From the IMG/VR virus record IMGVR_UViG_3300006802_016771, positions 1 to 52,584 of that record: a stretch of 52,584 nucleotides of DNA; one strand, given 5' to 3'. Both the position numbers and the translations under genes were made by a program. This document shows positions 40,371 to 49,423 of this stretch, piece after piece. The notes below the pieces were generated by a model that was not told the origin of the DNA, made no database searches, and saw nothing but the letters and a program-made list of their open reading frames with translations. Each line of letters begins with the position of its first letter. Positions within the stretch are counted from its first letter, which is position 1. Source of the DNA: a virus.

Positions 40371-41886
40371 TTGAATTGGGTTCTATAGGCGCACCAGCAT
40401 TGGGGTTTTTGAGACTATGCTTATATGCGTCAATCATTTCATGCGCAGACTGCAACCTTTTTGTTATTAAGCTCATAGGTATCTCATACTTTTCAGCTAA
40501 TGCCTGTAAATGTTGTAACTCTCTAGCTATTTTTTCAGACTCTTCTTCAAAATCTAAGCCCATTTCGCCATATGCCGCATCATGGGTCTTGAGGCCCGCG
40601 TCAAGCATACCAATAGTAGCCTGCACTTCATGACCTAAATCTGCTGTGATTTGCGAATTGAATTGCCACTTGCCCTTTTTGTAGTTCGGGCTCGCGGGTA
40701 AATTACCTAATGCTATCGCTCTTGATATTACTATATTTTTTATTGGGTCAAGAACCTGCTCTGATAATAAATCTTGATGCCGCTTAAATGCTCTCTGTGC
40801 TTGCTGTACCTCAAGCCTAGCGGTCGCCCCTCCAAAAGCTGACATATCCCAAACGAATGCGAAAGGCAGATTAAGCCCATTTGCCATTTCGCGAATCAAA
40901 GTGGTCACAAACCCATTGAATGTTGGGCTTGGTCTTGATTGAGTTTGGAACATTCTAATGTCATCCCCTGGTTGCAAGCGAACAATCTTCCCTGGGTCAA
41001 TCTTTTCCATTTTCCTGTCATCCATAACGCCAGGGATTTTGGACGACCATTTATCAGGCCCATGATCGTTTTTGGTAATTACGCCCGCGTGTGACGACCC
41101 CCATTTTACGGCCATCTTTTCCATCTTATACAACTCATAAACATCTTTTGCATGAGGAATTGCAGTCTCGAAAGCTGTTATGCCGCGATACTGATCAACC
41201 CTCATTGGGTCTATGTAGTGTATGAAATTTGAAGCTGGAATATCGCGAGGGTCTTTATATTGACCATGTAAAGTTCTTTTAAATACTTTGTATGATAATG
41301 GTTGCCCATAGTCATTTATAGTAATTCCCCCTATGTAGTTTTCTTCTTTTACTGGACGATTAAACTCACTAGGGTTGCCAATCCTATCTGCCTCTATGGC
41401 TTGTAATCTAACATCTGCCCCTTGTGTGACTAACACAAACGCAGCGTCCCCGTCTCTTCTCATACCCATGTGGGCTAATTGAACTAGATGCCTAAATGGA
41501 TAGCGACGAGTTATATCACACCGCTTTTCCCAGTCCCTCCAGTACTCTTCATATGCCTGGTTAATTGCTGGGTCGCCTGTTTGTGCTTGGTATCGCATTG
41601 AGCCGCACACATACATGGCCTCTTTCAATAGTATGGATTTAAAGAAAGAATAGTTCTGAACCAAGTTGCGAGCTTCCCACATCATCTTGATTCTATCCCT
41701 TTGGTTCTGGAAAGACTCAGATGCCGCTGTTGCGTGTGATGTTGCTATAGTTTTATGGGCAGGTATATCTCGCGCTGCATCGTAAGAAAATTCAAGCCTC
41801 TCCTTGTAATACCTTCTTTGTAGGCCCCACTCAGGGCTAACGAAACTTATTACTTTATCTAGGATTCCTGGTGTATCTTTTTTCAT
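40354..41886 (-). CDS. Portal protein (lambda gpB family)
   Basis: 510 residues, the normal portal length. Features of the lambda-type family: an N-terminal domain with NLVQNYSFFKSILLKEAMYV, EADRIGNPSEFNRP, HYIDPMRVDQYRGITAF, KIVRLQPGDDIRMF, a helical stem (TTLIREMANGLNLPFAFVWD), then SAFGGATARLEVQQAQRAF. It forms the ring at the head vertex through which DNA is packaged and ejected. It follows the gpW-like gene with an ATGA overlap, and the downstream block encodes basic proteins instead of the protease directly. Confidence 0.9.
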   Translation of the reverse strand: MKKDTPGILDKVISFVSPEWGLQRRYYKERLEFSYDAARDIPAHKTIATSHATAASESFQNQRDRIKMMWEARNLVQNYSFFKSILLKEAMYVCGSMRYQAQTGDPAINQAYEEYWRDWEKRCDITRRYPFRHLVQLAHMGMRRDGDAAFVLVTQGADVRLQAIEADRIGNPSEFNRPVKEENYIGGITINDYGQPLSYKVFKRTLHGQYKDPRDIPASNFIHYIDPMRVDQYRGITAFETAIPHAKDVYELYKMEKMAVKWGSSHAGVITKNDHGPDKWSSKIPGVMDDRKMEKIDPGKIVRLQPGDDIRMFQTQSRPSPTFNGFVTTLIREMANGLNLPFAFVWDMSAFGGATARLEVQQAQRAFKRHQDLLSEQVLDPIKNIVISRAIALGNLPASPNYKKGKWQFNSQITADLGHEVQATIGMLDAGLKTHDAAYGEMGLDFEEESEKIARELQHLQALAEKYEIPMSLITKRLQSAHEMIDAYKHSLKNPNAGAPIEPNSNAGNK

Positions 41887-42164
41887 CCTTCCATATTGCG
41901 ATTGAAGGTTTCTCCGTCAAGACCATAGCCACCAAAATCTGCGTAAGTGTCCTCATTGTAAGATTTACCAGACTTCTCTCTTTTTATCTCTGCTATAGCT
42001 CTAAGCCTCTCTTCAACTGAAGTAATGCTTCGCTGATAACTTTTGCCCCCAACAGATTGCGCTAAATATAGATTGCTCGCCTCTTTTTTTAGGCTATCAC
42101 TCTCCATTTTAAGTTCTTGACTGTTGTAGTCGCGATAAATAATTTTCCAATTAGCTACGCTCAT
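41883..42164 (-). CDS. Head-tail joining protein (gpW-like)
   Basis: 93 residues from ATG 42164 (MSVANWKIIY). The middle, KEASNLYLAQSVGGKSYQRS followed by TSVEERLRAIAEIK, has the helix, G-x-x-Y and second-helix layout of gpW, and the place directly upstream of the portal is that of lambda W. The frame is open to 42245, but TTGACA lies 15 nt before the ATG chosen and the upstream part would overlap the divergent plus-strand gene. It should close the head after packaging. Confidence 0.65.
   Translation of the reverse strand: MSVANWKIIYRDYNSQELKMESDSLKKEASNLYLAQSVGGKSYQRSITSVEERLRAIAEIKREKSGKSYNEDTYADFGGYGLDGETFNRNMEG
42117..42145 (+). promoter_or_regulatory. Candidate promoter for the plus-strand pair
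   Basis: TTGACT (42117-42122), a 17-nt spacer and TAATTT (42140-42145), ending about 33 nt before the plus-strand ATG. The -10 hexamer is a poor match, so this is only a candidate. It lies inside the start of the divergent gpW-like gene. Confidence 0.3.
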
Positions 42165-42178
42165 ATAGCAAAGAAACC

Positions 42179-42592
42179 ATGTCAACAATAAGAGAAGCAT
42201 TCGTAGACTTTGATTATGACTCCATAGACTTTGGAGACAAGCCACCTAGTGATGAAATCATTGATGATATGCCTGAATTACTTCGGCAATATGTTGATGA
42301 AAGGGTTAGAGCAGAAGTCCAAGATGCACTCACCCGTGTAATTGCCCTTATTTATGACTCCAACAACTACAGACTAAAACTAGCGACCATAGTTTGCGCT
42401 TTTGGGTTGCCTTTGTTTTTAGGTAAGTCCATGAAAGATATAGCCGCAATACATGGGGTTACAAGACAAGCTCTTTCTAAATCAGTAAAACTATTTCAAA
42501 AAAACTTTAACCTACCTCCCGTGAGGGGTCAAAAATCATTAAAGGCTTGCGAAAAATATAGAGAAATACAGATAAAACGTAATAAAAAATAA
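42179..42592 (+). CDS. Helix-turn-helix regulator, plus strand
   Basis: 137 residues, one of few genes on the plus strand. The C-terminal third has a helix-turn-helix of sigma-region-4 type: SMKDIAAIHGVTRQALSKSV. The N-terminal part is acidic. It likely binds DNA and could control the late genes on either side. Its ATG overlaps the TTGACA element of the divergent gpW-like gene, so expression of the two may exclude each other. No Shine-Dalgarno seen. Confidence 0.65.
   Translation: MSTIREAFVDFDYDSIDFGDKPPSDEIIDDMPELLRQYVDERVRAEVQDALTRVIALIYDSNNYRLKLATIVCAFGLPLFLGKSMKDIAAIHGVTRQALSKSVKLFQKNFNLPPVRGQKSLKACEKYREIQIKRNKK
42180..42185 (-). promoter_or_regulatory. TTGACA element, 15 nt before gpW-like ATG
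   Basis: Minus-strand TTGACA with 15 nt to the ATG at 42164. The same bases form codons 1-3 of the divergent plus-strand regulator. Confidence 0.55.
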
Positions 42593-42593
42593 A

Positions 42594-43085
42594 ATGGAAT
42601 TAGAAGTAACATTAGCACCTGATCAAACAGCAGAACGAATTTTAGAATGCCATAAGCAAGGATTAAACCAAATGGTTGGATCGCTAGTGCATTTCGCCGA
42701 AGCGGGGTTGCATTTGAAAAGAATACGTTCGCAGGTTGATGACTTTGGTAAATGGATTAGTGAGAATTTAGTATTTAGCAAAAAAACCGCATATCAATAT
42801 ATTAAGCTAAATGAAAAAGTTGAGGCTGGTCTTGACCTAGAGAGTGGCAAGTACACATCTATTAGGCAATGCTTAGGAATTGACCATGATGGAGAAAAGT
42901 CAACTTACAGAGAAACTGCTGATAAACGATTTGAGAGCATCCCTGGTCTTTCATCAAAAATTCAACACACATATAAAGGTGCTGTTAGGGCAAAGCCTTT
43001 GCATAATTGGAGTGCTGATGAGAAAAGGGCACTAGCTACTAGCTTGCTGCCAATTCTTGATATCTACAATGAGTTAAACGACTAA
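42594..43085 (+). CDS. DUF3102-like regulator, plus strand
   Basis: 163 residues. The segment GKWISENLVFSKKTAYQYIK is typical of DUF3102-type proteins, which have a helix-turn-helix-like region and are common in phages and plasmids. It begins 1 nt after the stop of the upstream plus-strand gene, so the two are co-translated. Role is probably DNA or protein binding in regulation. A large inverted repeat follows the stop. Confidence 0.6.
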   Translation: MELEVTLAPDQTAERILECHKQGLNQMVGSLVHFAEAGLHLKRIRSQVDDFGKWISENLVFSKKTAYQYIKLNEKVEAGLDLESGKYTSIRQCLGIDHDGEKSTYRETADKRFESIPGLSSKIQHTYKGAVRAKPLHNWSADEKRALATSLLPILDIYNELND

Positions 43086-43152
43086 CCCCCACACCCTTCC
43101 ATATTAGTAGTGTGTGCTTTAGCCCACTACTATTATAAGGGTTTTGGGTTAG
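43082..43152. terminator. Nested inverted repeats; bidirectional terminator
   Basis: Three nested arm pairs: CTAACCC with GGGTTAG (43082-43088, 43146-43152), ACCCTT with AAGGGT (43093-43098, 43137-43142) and TAGTAGTG with CACTACTA (43105-43112, 43125-43132). It lies between convergent genes and includes the minus-strand stop. There is no long T-run, so termination is inferred from position and structure. Confidence 0.6.
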
Positions 43153-44129
43153 GTGAATATTCTACTAGAATAAAAAGCGTTAGACCTCTCAAAGTATTCC
43201 CTAACTACTTCGCCTTCTATATATTGTTCCTCCTCTTCATTGGAGAACTGATTCATGTAAGATTTAGCGTTTTGAGTGATCTCTTCACATTTCTCATTAT
43301 TATCTTTACACCAATCTATTATTTCACCTAAATCCGACCAATCGTCTTTGACTTGTATGTAGTGAACTCGATCTTCTAATTTATCCTCCATTAACCAAGT
43401 GCAGGCCTCAGGTTTCGCCATTATCACGACACTGTTTGACATTAGTTTCCAATGAAGACCGCTTTCGTTTATGTTGCCTGGTGAAGATATAATATATTTA
43501 AAATTACTAAATTCTTCATCACTTAAATATGGTGATTGATTAAAGGGCGCCCCTCTGGCACAATTCGTTGCCTTTGAAAAACCTACATCAATGTCTGGTC
43601 TTTTGTTGTGCCAATCGGTAGCTAACTTAAATCGGTTACCTGCACCTACATGAAACCCTGATGTTGCCCCCCGCCAAACTGCACTGCGGTTAGTTTTATC
43701 CTTGAATGGCTTGTATTGTGTCTTTGCATAAAATGACTTCCACCATCTCTCGCGATGAAACTTTAAGCAAATACCTGCATCATTATTTATCTTCCTTGGT
43801 CTCCATCTTTTAGTTGCAGATGAATATGGCGAGAAACATGGGTAATTACTCCTTGTGTGCTGATCTCCAGATACAGCAAAAAATCTACCCTCTTTAATTC
43901 CAACGCTAGAGCAAATTTCTCTTACTCTATGCATTAGCCTTCCCTGAGCTGGGGTGTACCCATTGGGCGGTATTAAGTCACGGGTTGCCCTTTTAGTATT
44001 TGGTTCCCAGTCAAATAAATCTTTGACAGTCATACTAAACTCAAAATCGTTCACTTGATCGCTAGAACTGGGCCATTCAAGGCTATTTATATTACCCAAG
44101 TAATACTTTATTCTATCTTCTGTATTCAT
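43149..44129 (-). CDS. GT90-like glycosyltransferase (CAP10/POGLUT type)
   Basis: 326 residues. Segments typical of GT90: SAVWRGATSGFHVGAGNRFK, DIDVGFSKATNC, SDEEFSNFKYIISSPGN, GLHWKLMSNSVVIMA, then RVHYIQVKDDWSDLGEIIDW and EITQNAKSYMNQF. GT90 enzymes add xylose or glucose to proteins or glycans. It overlaps the GT32-like gene by 17 nt and ends in the inverted-repeat terminator, so it closes the second glycan operon. Acceptor unknown; a virion protein is possible. Confidence 0.75.
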   Translation of the reverse strand: MNTEDRIKYYLGNINSLEWPSSSDQVNDFEFSMTVKDLFDWEPNTKRATRDLIPPNGYTPAQGRLMHRVREICSSVGIKEGRFFAVSGDQHTRSNYPCFSPYSSATKRWRPRKINNDAGICLKFHRERWWKSFYAKTQYKPFKDKTNRSAVWRGATSGFHVGAGNRFKLATDWHNKRPDIDVGFSKATNCARGAPFNQSPYLSDEEFSNFKYIISSPGNINESGLHWKLMSNSVVIMAKPEACTWLMEDKLEDRVHYIQVKDDWSDLGEIIDWCKDNNEKCEEITQNAKSYMNQFSNEEEEQYIEGEVVREYFERSNAFYSSRIFT

Positions 44130-44733
44130 TTAACTCCTCTTTCATCGTCTTTGGTTCATCCCATAAATCAATCTGCCCTTTCCATGAAGTTTCGCTAGAA
44201 GTTTGCCAGTTTTTACCTGGTGAGCAAAGCTCTTTTCCTGGCATAGCTATATAGCGATGTTTAAACTCTATAGCATTTATGCATCTACGTAAGGGAATTA
44301 TACCTATCGCGCGAGCGTCCCCGACCCCTCTTTGATCTATAAAATCCCTAGCCTGCTTAATAACACAATCCGATACTTCTTCTGGTATGCGTAATATTGC
44401 ATTTACAATAAAACCCTTACCTTTTCGTAGTCTTGATATGAAATACTCATTTTTATGCGAACTATTGAAATGCATCCAGTCGTCCATATCAATGTATATT
44501 CCATTATTTCTCTTCAATACATGATATCTAGTAAAATCGCACCTTGCTATATTATTTTTTATTGCATCAAATCTCACCCTATCATCTTTTTCTAGGATTC
44601 TATAAATGCTGCTTTTTTCCCAAAATTTATACTTAAACCCAGCGGCAAATGCTTTACTTTCATTTCTCCTAGCTCGATTTAAAACTAATGGTGGTGTAGG
44701 TGTGTCACTAATCCATATTTGATTAATTATCAT
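44113..44733 (-). CDS. GT32-like glycosyltransferase
   Basis: 206 residues. INQIWISDTPTPP at the N-terminus, then CDFTRYHVLKRNNGIYIDMD with the D-x-D metal site, as in OCH1/GT32-type enzymes. Probably transfers a hexose. It overlaps both neighbours (4 and 17 nt), so it is co-translated with the sulfotransferase and GT90-like gene. The C-terminal half has no strong motif. Confidence 0.7.
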   Translation of the reverse strand: MIINQIWISDTPTPPLVLNRARRNESKAFAAGFKYKFWEKSSIYRILEKDDRVRFDAIKNNIARCDFTRYHVLKRNNGIYIDMDDWMHFNSSHKNEYFISRLRKGKGFIVNAILRIPEEVSDCVIKQARDFIDQRGVGDARAIGIIPLRRCINAIEFKHRYIAMPGKELCSPGKNWQTSSETSWKGQIDLWDEPKTMKEELNEYRR

Positions 44734-45152
44734 CGCAGTGGGTAGTTTAAGCGATTCATGTACTTTTTGTTTATAAATTTATTAACTAAGTTTATATCAT
44801 CTCGATTTTCATTAAACTCAATTATATCAATCTCGCCTCCAACCCAAAGTATTTTTTTATTATACTCCCTTATCTTGATGGAGTACTTACTAGCTAAATG
44901 AAAAATTAAATCACTTTGACCTTCCATCAAATATAAATCCTCCAATTTATAACAAAATTCATGAGAAGCGAGGCGATTCCATTGATCGCATGTTTTTTCT
45001 ATTTCATGGTCGCAAGCTTTTACTAAGTCGTAAGGATTTGCTAGTATTGCAAAATCTCCATTATTCCAATTTCTCTCAACACTTGAAAGATTCCTTATTA
45101 ATATTCTCTCTATTTGAACGAAAGGTTTTATGGGTATAATTTGTATTTTCAT
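44730..45152 (-). CDS. Hypothetical protein in glycan operon
   Basis: 140 residues, mixed. No glycosyltransferase motif, no membrane segment. It starts KIQIIPIKPFVQIERIL and has a segment LYLMEGQSDLIFHLA. Its ATGA overlaps on both sides tie it to the glycan operon. Confidence 0.5.
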   Translation of the reverse strand: MKIQIIPIKPFVQIERILIRNLSSVERNWNNGDFAILANPYDLVKACDHEIEKTCDQWNRLASHEFCYKLEDLYLMEGQSDLIFHLASKYSIKIREYNKKILWVGGEIDIIEFNENRDDINLVNKFINKKYMNRLNYPLR

Positions 45153-45793
45153 TGAAGGTATCCCCCTATATCGAAATCTTTTCTGTAATAATTATAAACT
45201 AAGTTTTTCATGTCTCTACTATAGTAGTCTTGCCAACTTATTTTAGTGCTCATGTTGTGATGAGGGAGTGGGCTATAGTCCCAACTCCTTTTGCGGCATA
45301 GTAATTCAAACTCTAAGTGTAAACTTTCTACTTTAACTAAATTAGGTATCACTTTTTCTGTACTAGAGAGCACTGAATTACAGTTAATATGCAGAAATGA
45401 ATACTGGGTGGTTTCTTTTAGATGTAAATTAACTTGATAATCTTTTCTGATTGCTTGCACAAAAGTTTCAAATGTTGGATAATCATCAACAACCCTTTTA
45501 CCAAACTTTGTGTGGTTATCATTTTTTACATCTTCACTAGGGTTAATTCCTATTTTTTTTAAATACTCATACTGCGAAACAAGTCTTGAATATGGATTTC
45601 TAACAAAAGCTAACCAATTTTTGAATGGATGGCTACTTTCCGTGACTATATTTCTATATGCTTCTCCCCTAATATGTCTCCTTAAGAAGTTATTTAACTT
45701 ACGATTGGCTAAATTTTTCTCAAAAGCCCATTCACGAAATGAAGTTGTTGCGCACTTTGGGGTCTCTATAAATATGAAATCCTTGCCTATCAT
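45149..45793 (-). CDS. Sulfotransferase family protein
   Basis: 214 residues from the ATG at 45793, which overlaps the upstream stop (ATGA). The 5'-phosphosulfate loop FIETPKCATTSFRE (8-21) and the 3'-phosphate segment AFVRNPYSRLVSQYEY are present. P-K-C-A-T-T in the first loop differs from P-K-T-G-G-T and P-K-N-A-G-S of the other two, so acceptors may differ. It is co-translated with GT-like genes on both sides. Confidence 0.8.
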   Translation of the reverse strand: MIGKDFIFIETPKCATTSFREWAFEKNLANRKLNNFLRRHIRGEAYRNIVTESSHPFKNWLAFVRNPYSRLVSQYEYLKKIGINPSEDVKNDNHTKFGKRVVDDYPTFETFVQAIRKDYQVNLHLKETTQYSFLHINCNSVLSSTEKVIPNLVKVESLHLEFELLCRKRSWDYSPLPHHNMSTKISWQDYYSRDMKNLVYNYYRKDFDIGGYLQ

Positions 45794-47463
45794 TTCTTCC
45801 AATATACCCTTATGCGCGGATCAATTACAACTTTCCCATGGGCGCGCACCATGTCGCAAAAATGAATGTGCTCACTTACTGAGAAATTCCCTGATCCATC
45901 TAGGTCACTTTCCCAATGGCACACCTCAAGAACTTTTGTCCTTATACAAACAAATCCTGCAAAAGCGCTACGGACTTCAAAAGGTTCGGTATGATGACCT
46001 GGTGGTCTAATTTCATCACCCTCTAGCGGTCTAAATGCAAATGTGTCATAGTACCCATTAGTCCAAACAGGAGTTCCGAAAGGTGTTACCATCGCAATGT
46101 CCTCGTTATCCTCAAGGACAGAAATCATATTACTCATAATTTCTAGATCAAAAATTACCTCACTATCAATAATGAAAGAGTAGTCTGATTGAGTCCAATC
46201 TTTGCATAGGTTTTTCATTTTATTCCTATACATAGATAAGTCTTTTATTCTCCTTGGGTCATTAGTGGATGGCCAGTGTGTATTCCCTAGCTTTTCGCAA
46301 GAGAATTTACCATTAGAGTGCTTAAAAAAATCTTCTAACAAATTAGGAGTGGTATCGCTACTATCATTCTCGAAAAAATAGTAATTAACTGGACCTTTAT
46401 ACTTATGCTCCATCACCTTTAATCCACCCAATGTTTGACCAATAGACTCCTCGTTGTTTCGGAAACAGCCAAATACATTCACCCTAGAACCGCTCGTAAC
46501 TTTCGAGTGAACGGATAAACCAGAAACACCGATAGATTTTAATAAGTTCCTCATCCTGTCTGCGGTTGATATTTCCCTTATCTCCTCTAAGCCCGCTACG
46601 ATTTTACTCTGCACATGACTAGAGCAAATATTCGCCATGCCTAAATCCATTCTAGCTTGGCTATTTTGATTGGCAGTAATTATAGCACCAAAATTCTCTC
46701 TTATATCTTGAGCAAAAGGTGTAGGGTGAGCAATGCAAGGAATGCCAGCTCGTATTGCCTGCACTATTGTGCTTTCGCTCCTAAACATGGGAGCTATAAC
46801 TAAATCTAGCTCACTAACCTCAAATGGCGTAAATGTTATATACTTATGGTATTCCTCATCTATTTTTTCTAAGATATCAGACACAGTTAATGTATTGACG
46901 TGCTGCCTATAGTTCGTGGCATTTATAAATAACTCAAACTTAGGTAAATGCTTAACTAGTGATTTTATTATTATTTCATATCTTATTTTAAAAAAAGTGC
47001 CCCAAGGTATCCCGACCCTGCAACTATTTTTATATAACACCCAATTAGGCACTTTTAAATTATGGTTATCCTCAACTTCCCCAAGTACCCTATTTTTACT
47101 ATATGGAGGTCCAACTCTACGAATGGTTATTGGTTTCTTCCCCCTTCCTAGTAGTAAATTTTTAGTAAAACTATCTGCAGCGATATAGTTGCAGTCTGGT
47201 AAATCCTCAATTCCAGAAATACTATTATCGCACCACAGGAACCAATCTTTTGTAGCAAATTCCTCTACACCTTTTATCGCGGGTGACCACTGAACTATAA
47301 TATCACCCTTAAGTCCCTTAATTGTCTTTCTTGTCCAATCAATAGTTTCAGGATCAGTTGTATCATAAATGCTAATGGGTTTTATGAAATTATAATCCAA
47401 TACATTCTGGGCAATTAATTTTTGATCAGGATTTGTATCGCAGTAAATGTAGTTGAGCTTCAT
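45790..47463 (-). CDS. Two-domain glycosyltransferase (GT-B plus GT62/ANP1-like)
   Basis: 557 residues. N-terminal 310: GT-B-like (DLVIAPMFRSESTIVQAIRA, then IPCIAHPTPFAQDI as in GT4 C-terminal domains). C-terminal 240: a GT-A-like domain resembling ANP1/GT62 (YYFFENDSSDTTPNLLEDFF, FIIDSEVIFD, MVTPFGTPVWTNG). It probably adds two sugars in turn. It overlaps the large terminase stop (ATGA), so the glycan operon is translationally coupled to terminase. Confidence 0.7.
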   Translation of the reverse strand: MKLNYIYCDTNPDQKLIAQNVLDYNFIKPISIYDTTDPETIDWTRKTIKGLKGDIIVQWSPAIKGVEEFATKDWFLWCDNSISGIEDLPDCNYIAADSFTKNLLLGRGKKPITIRRVGPPYSKNRVLGEVEDNHNLKVPNWVLYKNSCRVGIPWGTFFKIRYEIIIKSLVKHLPKFELFINATNYRQHVNTLTVSDILEKIDEEYHKYITFTPFEVSELDLVIAPMFRSESTIVQAIRAGIPCIAHPTPFAQDIRENFGAIITANQNSQARMDLGMANICSSHVQSKIVAGLEEIREISTADRMRNLLKSIGVSGLSVHSKVTSGSRVNVFGCFRNNEESIGQTLGGLKVMEHKYKGPVNYYFFENDSSDTTPNLLEDFFKHSNGKFSCEKLGNTHWPSTNDPRRIKDLSMYRNKMKNLCKDWTQSDYSFIIDSEVIFDLEIMSNMISVLEDNEDIAMVTPFGTPVWTNGYYDTFAFRPLEGDEIRPPGHHTEPFEVRSAFAGFVCIRTKVLEVCHWESDLDGSGNFSVSEHIHFCDMVRAHGKVVIDPRIRVYWKK

Positions 47464-49187
47464 CGTACACCAATCATTTCAGTTACTAGAGCTGCCACTA
47501 ATATCATGCATTCACAATCCCAAAAGTGATTATCTTTGCGAGGTTTATTTACCCACTTATATGTAATCTTTCCGTAATTATCTATAATTTCCTCCCTATG
47601 CTCCGCTGACATTTGATTGATATAATCTCTTGTTATGTTTTCTGGCAACTGCCAACTAGGGCCTATACCTTTTTTATACTCAGCCAAAAGGTCTTTTATC
47701 GCTGGGTTGGAATACACGAAAAGTCTTACGGGTCTAACTTGACCTTGACTTACAGTTCCCATTGCTGGGTCTACTAATGTATCTTTCCATGGTTGCCGTA
47801 TTCCATCAACCATGAAGTATTGGAAATCATCACCCTTCATTGGCTTCCATGCATAACCAGATTTAGTAACCTCATTATAGACCGTTGTGGCTAAATAACC
47901 ACTATCTATAACAACATCATCAGAATCTACGCCAAGTTCGTGTATCTTCTCTCGTAGGGAAGAAAAATCAGACACTTTGCCATAATCATACAACCTAGAG
48001 GCTCCTGCTTTACCAAATTGCCTACAAACATAATACAAGCAATCTTTCTGCACATCTGCAGCTAAGAATTTTCGCTCCCCCTCGGGCCAACTATCTAGAA
48101 GCTTATAACTCCCCTTGCGATCCTCAGACCATGAAGAAACATCACCATACTTTAACCTATCTTCCCATGGTTGCCCTAAGCTTTCCGTTATAAATGTTTT
48201 TAATGGCATAGGATCGCCCCAAGAAAGAGCTTTTTTAGCATTTATAAATTCCTCAACCAACTCCCTCCATCGCACCCATTGTGGGAGTAATGCATTCCAG
48301 GTAAAACTTCGTCTTGATGTGGGGGCACTTGGGTTCTTCGCGATCCATTTGCCCGTATTCGTAAGTCTTCTTCTTTCCGCGGGAGTGTCTCTTGTTTCAT
48401 ATCCGCAGTGCGGACATTCAACTCTTATTGTGTCTGCTAGGGCATCAAAATTGTACAAGTCAGGCTTAGTAATCTCATTTGTATCCCACTTCATGTAGTC
48501 CCATATCAGTTCATGATATTCATTGCATTTAGGGCAATTAATATGCCATGATCTCTGATCTCCACGCAGGAACTCTTGATGGACAGTGTCATGCTCTAAA
48601 TCTGGGGTTGAAATAATAACCTGCCTAGCATTCCAAAATGTTCGTGTTCTTTTTAAAACTGTAGGCAAAGCGCCTGGGGGCCAGTTTCTAACCTCATCCA
48701 ATAATAACCACCGCCTAGGTTTTGATTGTAATTTTGAAGGTGCATTAGACCCAACGATCTCTAGCGTCATGTGAGGAAAAAACACTTCCTTACTCTTCAG
48801 TAATTCACGACTACTCGGGAGTAAGCTTCGGACCAATGGACAAGACTTGAGGGAAGGCATCATACGCTCTTTAGCGAATTTTAGTGCCTCCTCTTCGTTT
48901 GATGTCACCCACATACATGGTCCTGGGTCTTCTGCTATTAGCCAACATAGACAAGCCATCATCGTCTCTGTCTTAGCACTCTGCGCAGAGCACATGATGG
49001 ATAGAGTTCTTACTCTATTATCGGCAAAAACTTCCATGAACTCGCGAACCCATGGAGAGTTTGCCGACTTCCATTTACCAGGAAATGGCGAGACTGAAAC
49101 AATAAAATTATCTTCAGCCCACTGCCATGGTGGTCTATTATCGGCAGGCTTCCAAGATTCTTGAGCTACCCGCTCAACTAAATTCAC
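47460..49187 (-). CDS. Terminase large subunit (lambda gpA/GpA family)
   Basis: 575 residues. ATPase domain: a variant Walker A SAQSAKTE (67-74), Walker B WLLLDEVRNWP (160-170) and the typical PFPGKWKSANSPWVREF N-terminal segment. Nuclease domain: FLAADVQKDCLYYV, DDVVIDSGYLATTVYN and the C-terminal HFWDCECMIL. It cuts concatemers and drives packaging. It starts at a GTG overlapping the upstream stop (GTGA). In lambda, gpW follows directly; here 5.3 kb of glycan and regulator genes intervene. Confidence 0.9.
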   Translation of the reverse strand: MNLVERVAQESWKPADNRPPWQWAEDNFIVSVSPFPGKWKSANSPWVREFMEVFADNRVRTLSIMCSAQSAKTETMMACLCWLIAEDPGPCMWVTSNEEEALKFAKERMMPSLKSCPLVRSLLPSSRELLKSKEVFFPHMTLEIVGSNAPSKLQSKPRRWLLLDEVRNWPPGALPTVLKRTRTFWNARQVIISTPDLEHDTVHQEFLRGDQRSWHINCPKCNEYHELIWDYMKWDTNEITKPDLYNFDALADTIRVECPHCGYETRDTPAERRRLTNTGKWIAKNPSAPTSRRSFTWNALLPQWVRWRELVEEFINAKKALSWGDPMPLKTFITESLGQPWEDRLKYGDVSSWSEDRKGSYKLLDSWPEGERKFLAADVQKDCLYYVCRQFGKAGASRLYDYGKVSDFSSLREKIHELGVDSDDVVIDSGYLATTVYNEVTKSGYAWKPMKGDDFQYFMVDGIRQPWKDTLVDPAMGTVSQGQVRPVRLFVYSNPAIKDLLAEYKKGIGPSWQLPENITRDYINQMSAEHREEIIDNYGKITYKWVNKPRKDNHFWDCECMILVAALVTEMIGVR

Positions 49188-49393
49188 TTAATAGCAGACT
49201 TGAAAGCCTTTTTTGACTCACAAACGGTTTGCCTATAGTGTTGGATCATTTCTATAAATCCCGCGAAAGAGTCTTTAGCTGGATCAAATGTATTCAAGGA
49301 GTGACCAGTTTCTTCGTTAAACTTTTCTATCTCCTCGTTTATTATAGTGAGATCAAATATTACTTTATTTCCGTCTAGATTTATTCCATTCAT
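49184..49393 (-). CDS. Small acidic hypothetical protein
   Basis: 69 residues, acidic N-terminal two thirds and basic C-terminus (CESKKAFKSAIK). No family recognised. TTGACT, a variant of the late-gene element, lies 28 nt before the ATG rather than 14. It overlaps the terminase GTG. Confidence 0.5.
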   Translation of the reverse strand: MNGINLDGNKVIFDLTIINEEIEKFNEETGHSLNTFDPAKDSFAGFIEMIQHYRQTVCESKKAFKSAIK

Positions 49394-49423
49394 AGATAGA
49401 AATTAGTAAAATCATTAATAAAG

